Assembly (NCBI GenBank): GCA_040902195.1
Contig: JBBDXS010000003.1
Location: forward strand, 62,001-126,000
DNA from: JBBDXS01 sp040902195
GTDB lineage: Bacteria > Chloroflexota > Dehalococcoidia > DSTF01 > RBG-16-68-14
Reading direction: 5' to 3'
Length of the DNA stretch: 64,000 nucleotides
Each line of letters opens with the position of its first letter. Positions within the stretch are counted from its first letter, which is position 1. Position numbers and translations under genes: made by a program. The notes under the pieces were generated by a model. That model worked only from the letters and a program-made list of their open reading frames with translations, ran no database searches and had not been told where the DNA came from. Shown piece after piece: positions 1 to 8,187 of the stretch.

Positions 1-2
1 CG

Positions 3-935
3 AACCGCTTCCCCGTGAAGGAGCTGCGCTCTGCCTCGCGCGCGAGCGGTGGCGTGCGCGGCATCCGGCTCGGCAAGGGCGCCTCGCTCGTCTCGGCCGA
101 CATCGCATCGCAGGGCGATCAGCTCTTCGTGCTGTCTGAGCTGGGCTACGGCAAGCGCACGCCGATCGAGGACTTTCCGAAACACCACCGCGGCGGAGGT
201 GGCGTGATCTGCTTCAAGACGCGCGACACAACCGGCCCCGTTGTTGCGGCGCGCATGGTGAAGGACACGCAGGAGCTCATCGTCATCTCGCGCAGCGGCA
301 TCGTGCTGCGTACGCGGATGGACGGCATCTCGATTCAGGGCCGCCCGACGCAGGGCGTCTCGGTGATCACGATCGCGCCCGGCGATGGTGTCGCATCGGT
401 GGCAACGATCGAGATGGCGCCGGACGGCGGCCCGGCGACAGCCGAAGGCCCCGAGCCTCCATCGGGCCCGTCAGACACCGAACGGCGCTCCGAGAACGGC
501 CACCAGCCGCCGCTCCCGGGCGGGCCGGGCCGCAACGGCGAGAGCGCCGATGAGGACTCAGAACCCGCCGAGGAGCCCGACGAGAAGCCTTCAGCCAGCA
601 CTAAAGGCGCACCTGCTACCTCGAAGGCCCCGCAAGCCATCCGGCCCGCTCCAAAGGCCAGGCCGCCCGCGAAGCCGGCTGCCAAGGCGAAGGCTCCGGA
701 CAGGCCGGCAGCCAGAGCGCGCCAGGCCGCGAAGCCGGCCAGGCCCGCCTCAAAAAAAGTCGACGCGGACGCCGCTAACGTCCGCGAGACCACGCAGCCG
801 CACGCAGACGACTCAGAAGCGCTGAGCCACACCGACAGCGCGCTAAAGAAGGCCCAGGACGTCCTCGACCGCGTCGTACAGCTCCCGCTCGACCCGCTCG
901 CGAAGCGCGACCTCCCCCGCAGCGGCGACTCCTAG
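3..935 (+). CDS. gyrA: DNA gyrase subunit A, C-terminal part (5' end outside window)
   Basis: This is the C-terminal beta-pinwheel domain of GyrA, which wraps DNA during supercoiling. The reading frame is open from the first bases of the window, so the gene is 5'-truncated. Diagnostic blade motifs are GGVRGIRL, a repeated IVISRSG and RPTQGV. After about 145 residues the pinwheel ends and a tail of about 155 residues follows, first rich in Glu/Asp/Pro/Gly and then in Ala/Lys/Pro/Arg, like a histone-H1 tail. E. coli GyrA has only a short acidic tail. A ParC assignment is possible but less likely given the GyrA-type blade motifs. The GNAT gene starts 7 bp downstream and may be co-transcribed. 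Confidence 0.9.
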   Translation, partial: NRFPVKELRSASRASGGVRGIRLGKGASLVSADIASQGDQLFVLSELGYGKRTPIEDFPKHHRGGGGVICFKTRDTTGPVVAARMVKDTQELIVISRSGIVLRTRMDGISIQGRPTQGVSVITIAPGDGVASVATIEMAPDGGPATAEGPEPPSGPSDTERRSENGHQPPLPGGPGRNGESADEDSEPAEEPDEKPSASTKGAPATSKAPQAIRPAPKARPPAKPAAKAKAPDRPAARARQAAKPARPASKKVDADAANVRETTQPHADDSEALSHTDSALKKAQDVLDRVVQLPLDPLAKRDLPRSGDS

Positions 936-942
936 CTCCGGC

Positions 943-1395
943 ATGGCCTCGATCCGCGACGCGACAGAAGACGACCTGCCTCGCATCGTCGAGCTCTTGG
1001 CGCAGCTCTCCCTCGAGGAGCCGCGCGAGGATCTCGGCCCGCCCCTACCGGAAACCTATCGTACGGCGTTCCGCGAGGTGCTCGCCGACGCGAAGCAGCG
1101 CCAGCTTGTGCTCGAGGACGGCGGGCGCATCGTCGGACTGACGACGCTGATCATCGTGCCGAACCTCTCGCACCAGGGGCGCCCCTGGGCGCAGGTCGAG
1201 AACGTCGTCGTCGACGAGGAGCAGCGCAGCTCGGGGTTCGGCGAGCAGCTCATGCGCCATACCATCGACCTCGCGCGCGACGCCGGCTGCTACAAGCTTG
1301 TCCTGACGAGCAACAAGGAACGCGCCGGCGCGCACCGCTTCTACAGCCGTATCGGCTTTCGCGCCACACACGAAGGATTTCGCTTCGGCCTCTAG
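943..1395 (+). CDS. GNAT family N-acetyltransferase
   Basis: A 150-residue protein of typical single-domain GNAT length, predicted to move an acetyl group from acetyl-CoA to an unknown amine. The N-terminal signature is IRDATEDD. The central strand VENVVVDEEQRSSGFGEQL is the acetyl-CoA pyrophosphate-binding region in the R/Q-x-x-G-x-G/A form. The C-terminal part has the usual NKERAGAHRFYSRIGF motif, which ends in the family's typical YxxxGF. The start is 7 bp after the gyrA stop, suggesting read-through. The substrate cannot be told from sequence. Confidence 0.85.
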   Translation: MASIRDATEDDLPRIVELLAQLSLEEPREDLGPPLPETYRTAFREVLADAKQRQLVLEDGGRIVGLTTLIIVPNLSHQGRPWAQVENVVVDEEQRSSGFGEQLMRHTIDLARDAGCYKLVLTSNKERAGAHRFYSRIGFRATHEGFRFGL

Positions 1396-1436
1396 CGGAG
1401 CCATCTTGACCGCCTTCAGAGCGGGCCGTAGAGTAT

Positions 1437-1585
1437 GAGTAGTAGTGAGCAACCGCCAAACTCCCATACGGGAGGCGGGGGAACCAACGACCGGGTGAAT
1501 CCTTCCGGAGCGAAGCGACGGAAGGACGGGTGAACCCTCCATCCGAACCCTACAGCTAACCTCGCAGGCGTCCGAGGGCCGATGA
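1437..1585 (+). promoter_or_regulatory. Cyclic di-AMP riboswitch (ydaO-yuaA type)
   Basis: The intergenic sequence contains the conserved ydaO blocks in order: GCGGGGGAACCAA, GGGTGAATCC, a variable hairpin (CCTTCC...GGAAGG), GGGTGAACCC, then CCGAACCCTACAGCTAACC and TCGCAGGCGT. These match the conserved core of the ydaO/yuaA aptamer, which binds c-di-AMP. The outer boundaries are approximate because the closing helix P1 was not resolved. The element ends only a few bases before the MFS start, so it probably controls that transporter by early termination or by access to the start. Confidence 0.85.
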
Positions 1586-1591
1586 GCGTGT

Positions 1592-2989
1592 ATGGGTCGG
1601 CCCTACCTCCTTGCCCCAAGCCGGAAGTCCGCGGTCGTTGCGGCGCGAGACCTCGCGCGCGCATTCAACCCCATCGACGGCATCCCCCACCCTATCCCCT
1701 GGCGCCGTAAGGTTGACGTCGCGGTCGATGAGGTCGCGACGCATGCGCAGGACCGCGCGATGCGCAATCTTTGGTGGGACGGCTTCTTCGCGGAGTGCGC
1801 GGAGATCATCTGGCTCCAGTACTTCTCGCTGTACGCGCTCGCTTTGGGCGCGCCGCTCGCGCTGATCGGCGTCCTCGCCGCGCTAACGAACCTGCTCGCC
1901 GCGGTATCGATGTTCCCCGGCTCGCTCCTTGCCGAGCGCACGCGCCAATATCGCTGGATCGTGCTGATCAACGGCGGCGTGCTGAGCCGCCTACCCTTCC
2001 TGCTGATGGCCGCCCTGCCCTGGATCACGACAGGCAACCCCGCGCTCGCCGTCATCGTCGTCGTTGCGGCGCTGCGCGGGTTCTTCGGCAGCGTCTCGAT
2101 GCCGGCCTGGAGCGCCTACTGCGCCGATTTCGTTCCGGCGGGGCTGCGCGGGCGCTACTTCTCGTCGCGGAACATGGTCCGGCAGGTGGCGGACCTGATC
2201 GTCGCGCCTCTGGCGGGGATCCTGATCTACGTGTTCGGCGGCCTCTCCGGCTGGCAAGCGGCGTGGCTGATGGCGTTCACGCTCGGTATGGTCTCGACGG
2301 CGTTCTTCTGGCGCATCCCGGGCGAGCGCACGTTCGGCGCGCACGAACACAAGGAGACGGCGCGATCGGAACGCAAGCCGTCGCTCCTGCGCGACAAGCG
2401 CCTCGTCTGGTTCGTCGCAACGGCGGGCGTCTTCCAGCTCTCGGTCATGCTTGCGGGGCCGTTCTTCTCCGTCTACTTCGTGCGAAACCTTGGCGCATCG
2501 ACGGTCTGGGTAGGCATCACGGCCGCGATGATGCCGCTCGCGGGGATGATCGCGCAGCCGCTGCTCGGCAAGCTCAACGATCGCTTCGGGCCCAAGTGGC
2601 TGCTGGTTGTGAGCGGGCTCTGCTTCCCGATCGCGCCGTGGGCGTGGATGCTCGCAACCGAGCCGTGGCACATCATGCTGATCAACCTCGTCGCGGGCGT
2701 CCTCTGGGGCGCGAACCTGCTCGCCACGTTCAACCTGCTGCTCGACATCGCACCGGCGGAGCGGCGCGCGAGCTACTCGGGGTTGCTGCAAGCGTCGGTG
2801 TTCTTCGCGAGCTTCGTGGGACCGCTACTCGGCGGCTTCCTGATCCCGGCGCTGGGGTTTAAGATGGTGTTCTTCTTCTCGGGCGCCGGGCGTTTCCTGG
2901 CGACGCTCGTCTTGTGGCGCATGGTCGAGATCGAGCCGGAGCAAACATCCACGATCGAACCGCTGCCGGAGCCTGCGCCTGCCGGCTAG
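1592..2989 (+). CDS. MFS transporter under a c-di-AMP riboswitch
   Basis: A 465-residue polytopic membrane protein with alternating hydrophobic segments consistent with about 12 helices. The mid-loop has charged residues (about 245-260) between two six-helix halves, and an MFS-like motif (GKLNDRFGP) follows in the second half. A cytoplasmic N-terminal extension of about 55 residues precedes the first helix (WWDGFFAECAEI). The first ATG, 1592, has no clear ribosome site. ATG 1760 is an alternative, but the intervening peptide reads like real protein. The c-di-AMP riboswitch upstream suggests a role in osmolyte, ion or envelope homeostasis. The substrate is unknown. Confidence 0.8.
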   Translation: MGRPYLLAPSRKSAVVAARDLARAFNPIDGIPHPIPWRRKVDVAVDEVATHAQDRAMRNLWWDGFFAECAEIIWLQYFSLYALALGAPLALIGVLAALTNLLAAVSMFPGSLLAERTRQYRWIVLINGGVLSRLPFLLMAALPWITTGNPALAVIVVVAALRGFFGSVSMPAWSAYCADFVPAGLRGRYFSSRNMVRQVADLIVAPLAGILIYVFGGLSGWQAAWLMAFTLGMVSTAFFWRIPGERTFGAHEHKETARSERKPSLLRDKRLVWFVATAGVFQLSVMLAGPFFSVYFVRNLGASTVWVGITAAMMPLAGMIAQPLLGKLNDRFGPKWLLVVSGLCFPIAPWAWMLATEPWHIMLINLVAGVLWGANLLATFNLLLDIAPAERRASYSGLLQASVFFASFVGPLLGGFLIPALGFKMVFFFSGAGRFLATLVLWRMVEIEPEQTSTIEPLPEPAPAG

Positions 2990-3397
2990 CTACCTTCCGG
3001 CGCGGCCGTTGTACTCGATGAGCTTTCGCGGCGTCACGCGGATGCTGACGTTCTCGTCGAACGCCTGCGTGCGAGCGGCGTACGCCTTACCTAGCTCGTC
3101 GCCCAGGTAGCGCGTCGCCAGGCGCAGCCGTTGCTCGTTCGAGAACGCCGGCCCCACCTCGACAGTGCCGTGTGCCATCACGGCGTAGTACGGGATATCG
3201 CGCCGTTCGATGACCAGCGTAGCGTTCGGGTTCCCCTCAAGGTTCTTGTGCTTCTGCGAGCCGCGCCCCGTCGAGATAATGAAGACACCGTCCTCGTAGA
3301 GGTACCAGACGGGCGCGGCGTGCGGCCGCCCTTTGTGATCGACCGTCGCCAGCACGGCAACGTTGGGTTGGGCCAGGAAGTCCTGCAGGTCGTCCAT
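2990..3397 (-). CDS. PPOX-class flavin/F420-dependent enzyme (pyridoxamine 5'-phosphate oxidase-like)
   Basis: About 135 residues with a split-barrel PPOX fold: AVLATVDHKGRPHAAPVWYLY is the usual first strand pair, followed by STGRGSQKHKNL and NPNATLVIE. Small proteins of this class bind FMN or F420 and reduce varied substrates. The first possible start lies at 3430, but the ATG at 3397 has a strong ribosome site (AGGAGGGA, 9 bp upstream), so 3397 is preferred. It converges on the MFS gene with no spacing between stop codons. Confidence 0.8.
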   Translation of the reverse strand: MDDLQDFLAQPNVAVLATVDHKGRPHAAPVWYLYEDGVFIISTGRGSQKHKNLEGNPNATLVIERRDIPYYAVMAHGTVEVGPAFSNEQRLRLATRYLGDELGKAYAARTQAFDENVSIRVTPRKLIEYNGRAGR

Positions 3398-3440
3398 GGA
3401 TCCGTCCCTCCTCAAGTCGTCGGACGTCATCGATTGGGCC

Positions 3441-3463
3441 GGACAGACCTAAAGCTCTGTCCC
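3441..3463. repeat. Palindromic intergenic repeat, GGACAGA/TCTGTCC type
   Basis: An imperfect inverted repeat, GGACAGA...AGCTCTGTCC followed by CTAC. A near-perfect version of the same palindrome occurs at 51779-51800, also between genes. It could act as a terminator hairpin or a REP-like element. Confidence 0.5.
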
Positions 3464-3476
3464 TACGGAGTCTTGC

Positions 3477-4541
3477 TCAATACCCGCGCTTGGGATCCGC
3501 CAGGTTCATCAACGCCTCGCCCGCGAGATAGCGCCGCAGGTTCTCGCAGAAGATGGCAGTCGCGCGCTGATTATAGATCTCCGTGCCGCCCGAAATGTGC
3601 GGGCTCAGGACCACGTTCTCCAGGCCCCACAGCTCGCTCTCCGGCGGAAGCGGCTCCTGTTCGAACACGTCGAGCCCCGCTCCGCCGATCGAGCCGTCCT
3701 TCAGCGCGCGCACGAGCGCTTCCTCGTCGACAACGGCCCCGCGCGCGATGTTGATCAGCACAGCCGACGGCTTCATCGCGCGCAGCTCCGCCTCGCCGAT
3801 CATGTGTCGCGTCTCGTCCGTGAGCGGGACGGACAGCACAACGTAGTCGCTCTCGCCGAGCAGACTGTGCAGGTCGGACGCGGGCACGAAGGCGTCGACG
3901 CGCTCGTCCGGCTGCGCTTCCGAGCGGCGCGTCGCGATCACGCGACAACCGAACGCCTTCGCGAGACGCGCCACTTCGCCGCCGATGTGCCCCAGGCCGA
4001 CCACGCCGACCGTCTTTCCGTACAGCTCCTGCGGCATGTAGCGGATCCACTCGCGCCGGTCCTGCGCGCGTATGAACTTCTGCGCGCCCTTCGCGAACAT
4101 CAGCATGACGGTGAGCACGAACTCTCCGATCGGCGTCGCGTGCAGCCCGCTTGCGCTCGTCAGCAGAAAGTCGCTCTCGACAAGGCCGCTGCGCGCGGCG
4201 CGGTCCATGCCCGCGCTCGTGAGCTGGATCCAGCGCAAACGAGGCGCAGCGGCGTGCAGCCTCTCGGGCGTCGGGTACATCTCGAGAAGCACCGGGCCCC
4301 AGAAGCCGAAGAGCACCTCCGCCCACGACATCGCCTCCTCCAGCTCGCGACGCGCCGTCTGCGCCTCGAGCTCGCTCGGATACTTGTGCTGTCCGCGGAA
4401 GAGCTGTCGCGCCGCCTGCCCGAGCGCGCGCACCTCGATGCGCGGATCGACAGCCTCGATCTGCTGCACCAGCTCCGGCTCCAGCGCGAACGTGAGCAAG
4501 ACGTGGAGTTTCTCTTCGTTCATGACCAACTCGTTAGCCAC
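3477..4541 (-). CDS. D-2-hydroxyacid dehydrogenase (NAD-dependent)
   Basis: A 354-residue member of the D-isomer 2-hydroxyacid dehydrogenase family, which interconverts 2-oxoacids and D-2-hydroxyacids. The Rossmann motif VGVVGLGHIGGEVA lies near residue 170. The catalytic Arg is in NIARGAVVDEEAL, the Glu in GLDVFEQEPLP and the His in LSPHISGG. The N-terminal 110 residues are less conserved. Start choice is uncertain: 4541, or 4523 (second Met), neither with a clear ribosome site. The substrate is not predictable. Confidence 0.85.
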   Translation of the reverse strand: MANELVMNEEKLHVLLTFALEPELVQQIEAVDPRIEVRALGQAARQLFRGQHKYPSELEAQTARRELEEAMSWAEVLFGFWGPVLLEMYPTPERLHAAAPRLRWIQLTSAGMDRAARSGLVESDFLLTSASGLHATPIGEFVLTVMLMFAKGAQKFIRAQDRREWIRYMPQELYGKTVGVVGLGHIGGEVARLAKAFGCRVIATRRSEAQPDERVDAFVPASDLHSLLGESDYVVLSVPLTDETRHMIGEAELRAMKPSAVLINIARGAVVDEEALVRALKDGSIGGAGLDVFEQEPLPPESELWGLENVVLSPHISGGTEIYNQRATAIFCENLRRYLAGEALMNLADPKRGY

Positions 4542-4634
4542 AGAAACACAAAGAAGGACACTACTGGTCCCTGCGGATGGCGGAGCGCCCGGCGAGCATT
4601 CTGCGATTATCTGTGTCCATCTGTGGCCCTGGCC
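4542..4634. repeat. Intergenic region with CACAGA/TCTGTG palindromic repeat
   Basis: The sequence between the two minus-strand genes carries ACAGAAACACAAAGAAGG on one side and ATCTGTGTCCATCTGTGG on the other. This looks like a dispersed non-coding repeat. No gene is seen. Confidence 0.35.
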
Positions 4635-5357
4635 TTACTTTCCGTACGTCAGCCGCTCGATCAGCCACGCCGGCAGGCGCGTCGCCTCCATCGCGCGCTG
4701 CGTTGACTCGATGTCGTACTCCACACGATGGTACGTCACGGCGCGCGCGTCCGAGTCGTACAGCGCGTACGAGGCGCGCGGGTCGCCGTCGCGCGGCTGC
4801 CCGACGCCGCCCGGGTTGAAGATGAGCTTTCGTTCGCCCAGCTCGACGCCCTCGCCGTCTATCGCGGGACGCAGCGTTGGCACTGGCGCGGCCTGCTCGC
4901 AGACGAACGGCAGGTGTGAGTGCCCGACGATGCTGTACGGCGTCTCCTGCAGCTCGAACTGCGCCTGCGCCTGCTCGCTCGAGAGCAGGTACTCCCACTC
5001 CGGCCAGCGCAGGCTGCCGTGCACCAGCGTGAAGTTGCCCTCGACGACGACGAGCGGGAGCGCTTCGATAAACGCCCGCGACGCCGTCGAGAGCTGCTCC
5101 GCCGTCCAGCGGGCGGCCTGCGCAGCGGCCTCGTTGAATTCTTCGACGCCCATCTTGCCGCACGCCGCGAGGTCGTGGTTGCCCGCAACGGTGCGGTGTT
5201 CGTGCGAGCGCAGCAGCGAGATGCACTCGTTCGGGTACGGGCCGTAGCCCACCGTATCGCCCAGGCACCAGAGCGCGTCGACCGGCTCGGCGTGCGCAAG
5301 GACGGCCTCGAACGCGGCGAGGTTGGCGTGTATATCCGAGACGATCGCGATGCGCAT
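4635..5357 (-). CDS. Metallophosphoesterase (calcineurin-like)
   Basis: A 240-residue single-domain calcineurin-like phosphoesterase. All five metal-binding motifs are visible: SDIHAN, GDTVGYGP, GNHD, VHGS and GHSH. Such proteins are binuclear-metal phosphodiesterases or phosphatases, and the substrate is unknown. The frame is open far upstream, but the ATG at 5357 directly precedes the first beta-strand (MRIAIVSDIH), so the gene starts there. It is divergent from thiL with 64 bp between the starts. Confidence 0.85.
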   Translation of the reverse strand: MRIAIVSDIHANLAAFEAVLAHAEPVDALWCLGDTVGYGPYPNECISLLRSHEHRTVAGNHDLAACGKMGVEEFNEAAAQAARWTAEQLSTASRAFIEALPLVVVEGNFTLVHGSLRWPEWEYLLSSEQAQAQFELQETPYSIVGHSHLPFVCEQAAPVPTLRPAIDGEGVELGERKLIFNPGGVGQPRDGDPRASYALYDSDARAVTYHRVEYDIESTQRAMEATRLPAWLIERLTYGK

Positions 5358-5421
5358 GTCGCCACTCCGTCGCGGGATTCTAACACACGGCCGTTCGCGC
5401 CCCCTCCGATATACTCTCGCT

Positions 5422-6435
5422 ATGAAGGTCTCCGATCTAGGCGAGTTCGGACTCATCGATAGGCTCGCGGACGTCCTCGCCGCCGGGGGCAGCGCCGTGC
5501 TAAGCGGCAGGCTCGCCGTCGGCATCGGCGACGACGCCGCGGTCTGGCGCGGCGAAGGCGAAGCGGTCGTCGCGACGACCGACACGCTCGTTGAGGGTGT
5601 CCACTTCCTCCCCGAGCACCTGCCCTGGCGCGACCTGGGCTGGAAGGCGCTCGCCGTGAACGTGAGCGACATCGCCGCGATGGGCGGCACCCCGGGCTTC
5701 GCACTCGTCACGCTCGCCTTGCGCGGCAGCGAGGAGGCCGAAAACCTCGATGCGTTGTACGCGGGCATCGCGGAGGCCGCCGGGGCATGGGAGGTCGCGG
5801 TCGCAGGGGGCGACATCGTGCGCGCGAACGAGGTGATGATTTCGATCGCGCTCATCGGCCATGCGGAGCTGGACGGATCGGGCGAGCCGCTGGTGCTGCG
5901 CCGCAACGCCGCCAGCGCAGGCGACGTCATCGCCGTGACAGGAGCGCTGGGCGGCGCAGCGGCGGGCCTACAGGCGCTGCGAGACGGCGCGCAGGACTCC
6001 GAGAACGCCCGCGCGCTGATCGAGCGGCACCTGCGGCCCGAGGCGCGCGTCGACGCCGGCCTGGCCGCGATCGCCGCGGGCCTCCGCTGCGCCATCGACG
6101 TAAGCGACGGGCTGCTCCAGGACATCGGCCACATTTGCAAGGCGAGCCGCGTTGGCGCCGTCGTCTGGCGCGACAAAGTGCCTATCGATCCCGCGCTGCG
6201 CGATTACGAGCCTGGCGCGGCCCTACGCTACGCCGTCGCCGGAGGCGAGGACTACGAGCTCGTCCTCGTAGGCGCGAGCGAGCAGATCGATGCGATCGCG
6301 CGCGCCGTCGACGTGCCGCTCACGGTCATCGGCGAGATGGTCATCGACAGCGACGCGCAGGCGAAACTTCTCGATGAGTCGGCGAAAGAGATCGACGTGC
6401 CGGCGGGCGGCTGGGACCACCTGCGCGAGGGCTAG
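5422..6435 (+). CDS. thiL: Thiamine-monophosphate kinase
   Basis: A 337-residue ThiL, which phosphorylates thiamine monophosphate to thiamine pyrophosphate with ATP. Visible family motifs are FGLIDRLA, GIGDDAAVW (Mg-ATP), TTDTLVEGVHF, VNVSDIAAMGG, DVSDGLLQDIGHI and GGEDYEL. The ATG at 5422 fits the family N-terminus. A TATACT box (5410-5415) lies only 6 bp before it, which would suggest a nearly leaderless mRNA. It opens a run thiL-tsaE-tsaB-ndk with tight or overlapping junctions. Confidence 0.9.
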   Translation: MKVSDLGEFGLIDRLADVLAAGGSAVLSGRLAVGIGDDAAVWRGEGEAVVATTDTLVEGVHFLPEHLPWRDLGWKALAVNVSDIAAMGGTPGFALVTLALRGSEEAENLDALYAGIAEAAGAWEVAVAGGDIVRANEVMISIALIGHAELDGSGEPLVLRRNAASAGDVIAVTGALGGAAAGLQALRDGAQDSENARALIERHLRPEARVDAGLAAIAAGLRCAIDVSDGLLQDIGHICKASRVGAVVWRDKVPIDPALRDYEPGAALRYAVAGGEDYELVLVGASEQIDAIARAVDVPLTVIGEMVIDSDAQAKLLDESAKEIDVPAGGWDHLREG

Positions 6436-6436
6436 T

Positions 6437-6928
6437 GTGAGCTGCGCCATCTTCGAAACGAAGAGCCCTGCGGAAACGAAGCGCATCGGCGCGCGGCTGG
6501 GACGTCTGGTGCAAGCCGGCGACGTGTTGCTCCTGCAAGGGGAGCTCGGTAGCGGCAAGACGATGTTCGCGCAGGGCGTCGGTCAGGGGCTGCGCGTGCG
6601 CGAGCCGGTGAAGAGCTCGTCGTTCGTGCTGATGAACGAGTACCACGGCCGCCTCACGTTCTACCACGCGGACCTCTACCGCCTCTCCGGTCCGCTGGAG
6701 GTGGCGGACCTCGCGCTGGAGGAGACCGCGGCGCCGGGCCTCCTCGCCGTCGAGTGGCCGGAGCGCGCGTGGGAGGAGCTGCCGCCGGAACACCTGCTGG
6801 TGCGCATCGAGGAGCAGGGCGCGAAGGGACGCCGGCTGACGGTCGCCCCGCACGGCAAACGCTACGAGGAGCTGGTCGCGTCGCTGCTGGCGAAGCCGCG
6901 GGATTCATCCCGCGGAGGGAGACCATGA
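6437..6928 (+). CDS. tsaE: tRNA threonylcarbamoyladenosine biosynthesis ATPase TsaE
   Basis: A 163-residue P-loop protein of the t6A37 tRNA modification pathway, the partner of TsaB/TsaD. The Walker A is GELGSGKT near residue 35. The later SSSFVLMNEY and FYHADLYRL segments are TsaE signatures, and LLAVEWPER matches the conserved WPE region. The start is the GTG at 6437, one base after the thiL stop. Its TGA overlaps the tsaB ATG (ATGA). Confidence 0.88.
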   Translation: MSCAIFETKSPAETKRIGARLGRLVQAGDVLLLQGELGSGKTMFAQGVGQGLRVREPVKSSSFVLMNEYHGRLTFYHADLYRLSGPLEVADLALEETAAPGLLAVEWPERAWEELPPEHLLVRIEEQGAKGRRLTVAPHGKRYEELVASLLAKPRDSSRGGRP

Positions 6929-7599
6929 CTGAGCCCCTCGAGCTCTCCATCGATACCGCCTCGGATATGGCATCGATCGCGCTCTCACGCGAGGGGGCGC
7001 TCGTGGCGGAGCTGACGTGGCAGGCCGCCCGCGACCACACACGGCAGCTCCTCCCCGCCGTCGATGGCCTGCTGACGCGCCAGGGCGCGTCCAAGGACGC
7101 CCTGACCGCCGTCTTCGTCTCTATGGGCCCTGGCAGCTATGCCGGCGTCCGCTCGGGCGTGAGCGCGGCCAAGGGCCTCGCCTTTGGCCTGGACGTGCCC
7201 ATCGTGGGCGTGGGACGGCTCGAGGTCGAGGCCTACGCCTTCGCCGCGGCCGGCGGCCCTGTCGCGGCCGTCCAACGCGCCGGGCGGAGCGAGCTGGCGT
7301 GGGCGGCATACGCCGGCGACCCGGACTGGCGTGAGATCGTCGCGCCGGGGCTGGCGACGGCGGACGCGCTGATCGACGCGCTGCCGGACGCCGCGCTCGT
7401 CACGGGCGAGATCGATGATGCGCTGGCGGAGCGACTCGTGTCGAACGGCCATCGCGTCGTGCGCGGCGCGGCAGCGATACGGAGAGCGGCCCTGCTCGCG
7501 GAGCTGGCGTGGCGTCGATTGCAGGCCGGGCGCGCGGATGATCCTAAGACGCTGGTGCCTCTATACTTACGGGAGCCCGCGATCGGGCCACAAAAATGA
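6925..7599 (+). CDS. tsaB: tRNA threonylcarbamoyladenosine biosynthesis protein TsaB
   Basis: A 224-residue TsaB, an ASKHA-fold scaffold partner of TsaD in t6A synthesis. Characteristic segments are LSIDTAS at the N-terminus, HTRQLLPAVDGLL, VSMGPGSYAGVRSGVSAAKGLA, and VAAVQRAGRSELAWAAY. The ATG at 6925 has GGAGGG upstream and overlaps the tsaE stop, so the two are translationally coupled. The stop overlaps the ndk start region (7596-7599). Confidence 0.88.
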   Translation: MTEPLELSIDTASDMASIALSREGALVAELTWQAARDHTRQLLPAVDGLLTRQGASKDALTAVFVSMGPGSYAGVRSGVSAAKGLAFGLDVPIVGVGRLEVEAYAFAAAGGPVAAVQRAGRSELAWAAYAGDPDWREIVAPGLATADALIDALPDAALVTGEIDDALAERLVSNGHRVVRGAAAIRRAALLAELAWRRLQAGRADDPKTLVPLYLREPAIGPQK

Positions 7600-8054
7600 C
7601 GATGGAACGAACCCTGATCCTAATCAAGCCCGATGCCGTGCAGCGCGGCCTGGCCGGCGAGATCCTCTCGCGGCTGGAGCGCCGCGGGCTGAAGATCGTC
7701 GGGCTGAAGCTGATCAGCATCGACGACCCGCTGGCGCGCCGCCACTACGCCGAGCACGAAGGCAAGCCGTTCCTCGAAGGCCTCGTCGGGTTCATCACGT
7801 CAAGCCCGGTCATCGCCGGCGTACTCGAGGGGCCGAACGCGGTCGAAGCCGCTCGCGCGACGATGGGCGCGACGGATCCCCAGAAGGCTGCGCCCGGTAC
7901 GATCCGCGGCGACCTGGGCCTCTTCATCCAGAACAACCTGATCCACGGCTCGGACTCGACCGAGTCCGCGAAGCGTGAGATCGCGCTCTTCTTCTCGCCG
8001 GACGAGCTCGTCTCCTGGGACCGCAGCGTCGATAGCTGGATCCACGAGGGATAA
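7596..8054 (+). CDS. ndk: Nucleoside diphosphate kinase
   Basis: A 152-residue NDK, which transfers a gamma phosphate between nucleotides through a phospho-histidine. Visible motifs are ERTLILIKPDAVQRG (nucleotide site) and the active-site NLIHGSDS with the catalytic His near residue 118. An in-frame ATG at 7602 (MERTLILIK) is the alternative start and fits the family N-terminus better. It is the last gene of the thiL-tsaE-tsaB-ndk run and is followed by a hairpin. Confidence 0.93.
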   Translation: MTMERTLILIKPDAVQRGLAGEILSRLERRGLKIVGLKLISIDDPLARRHYAEHEGKPFLEGLVGFITSSPVIAGVLEGPNAVEAARATMGATDPQKAAPGTIRGDLGLFIQNNLIHGSDSTESAKREIALFFSPDELVSWDRSVDSWIHEG

Positions 8055-8064
8055 AACTCGGTGG

Positions 8065-8083
8065 GGAAACCTTCGGGGTTTCC
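8065..8083 (+). terminator. Hairpin after ndk
   Basis: A 7-bp perfect stem (GGAAACC/GGTTTCC) around a TTCGG loop lies 11 bp after the ndk stop. No clear T run follows. It sits between convergent ndk and rsfS and may serve either side. Confidence 0.45.
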
Positions 8084-8187
8084 GCATCGCCCTACAGAGA
8101 AAGCGCGCTACGGAACGTGGTCGCGTGATCGTTCGGCTGTGGCGACCTGAGGGTCGCCGCTACGGCGTCAATCACTTCTCCGGAACG

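Noticed and set aside
5410..5421. Leaderless promoter for thiL
   Set aside because: A TATACT box is present, but no -35 sequence is recognisable, so it is only noted in the gene entry.
7562..7567. Internal ndk promoter (TATACT)
   Set aside because: No matching -35; read-through from tsaB is enough.
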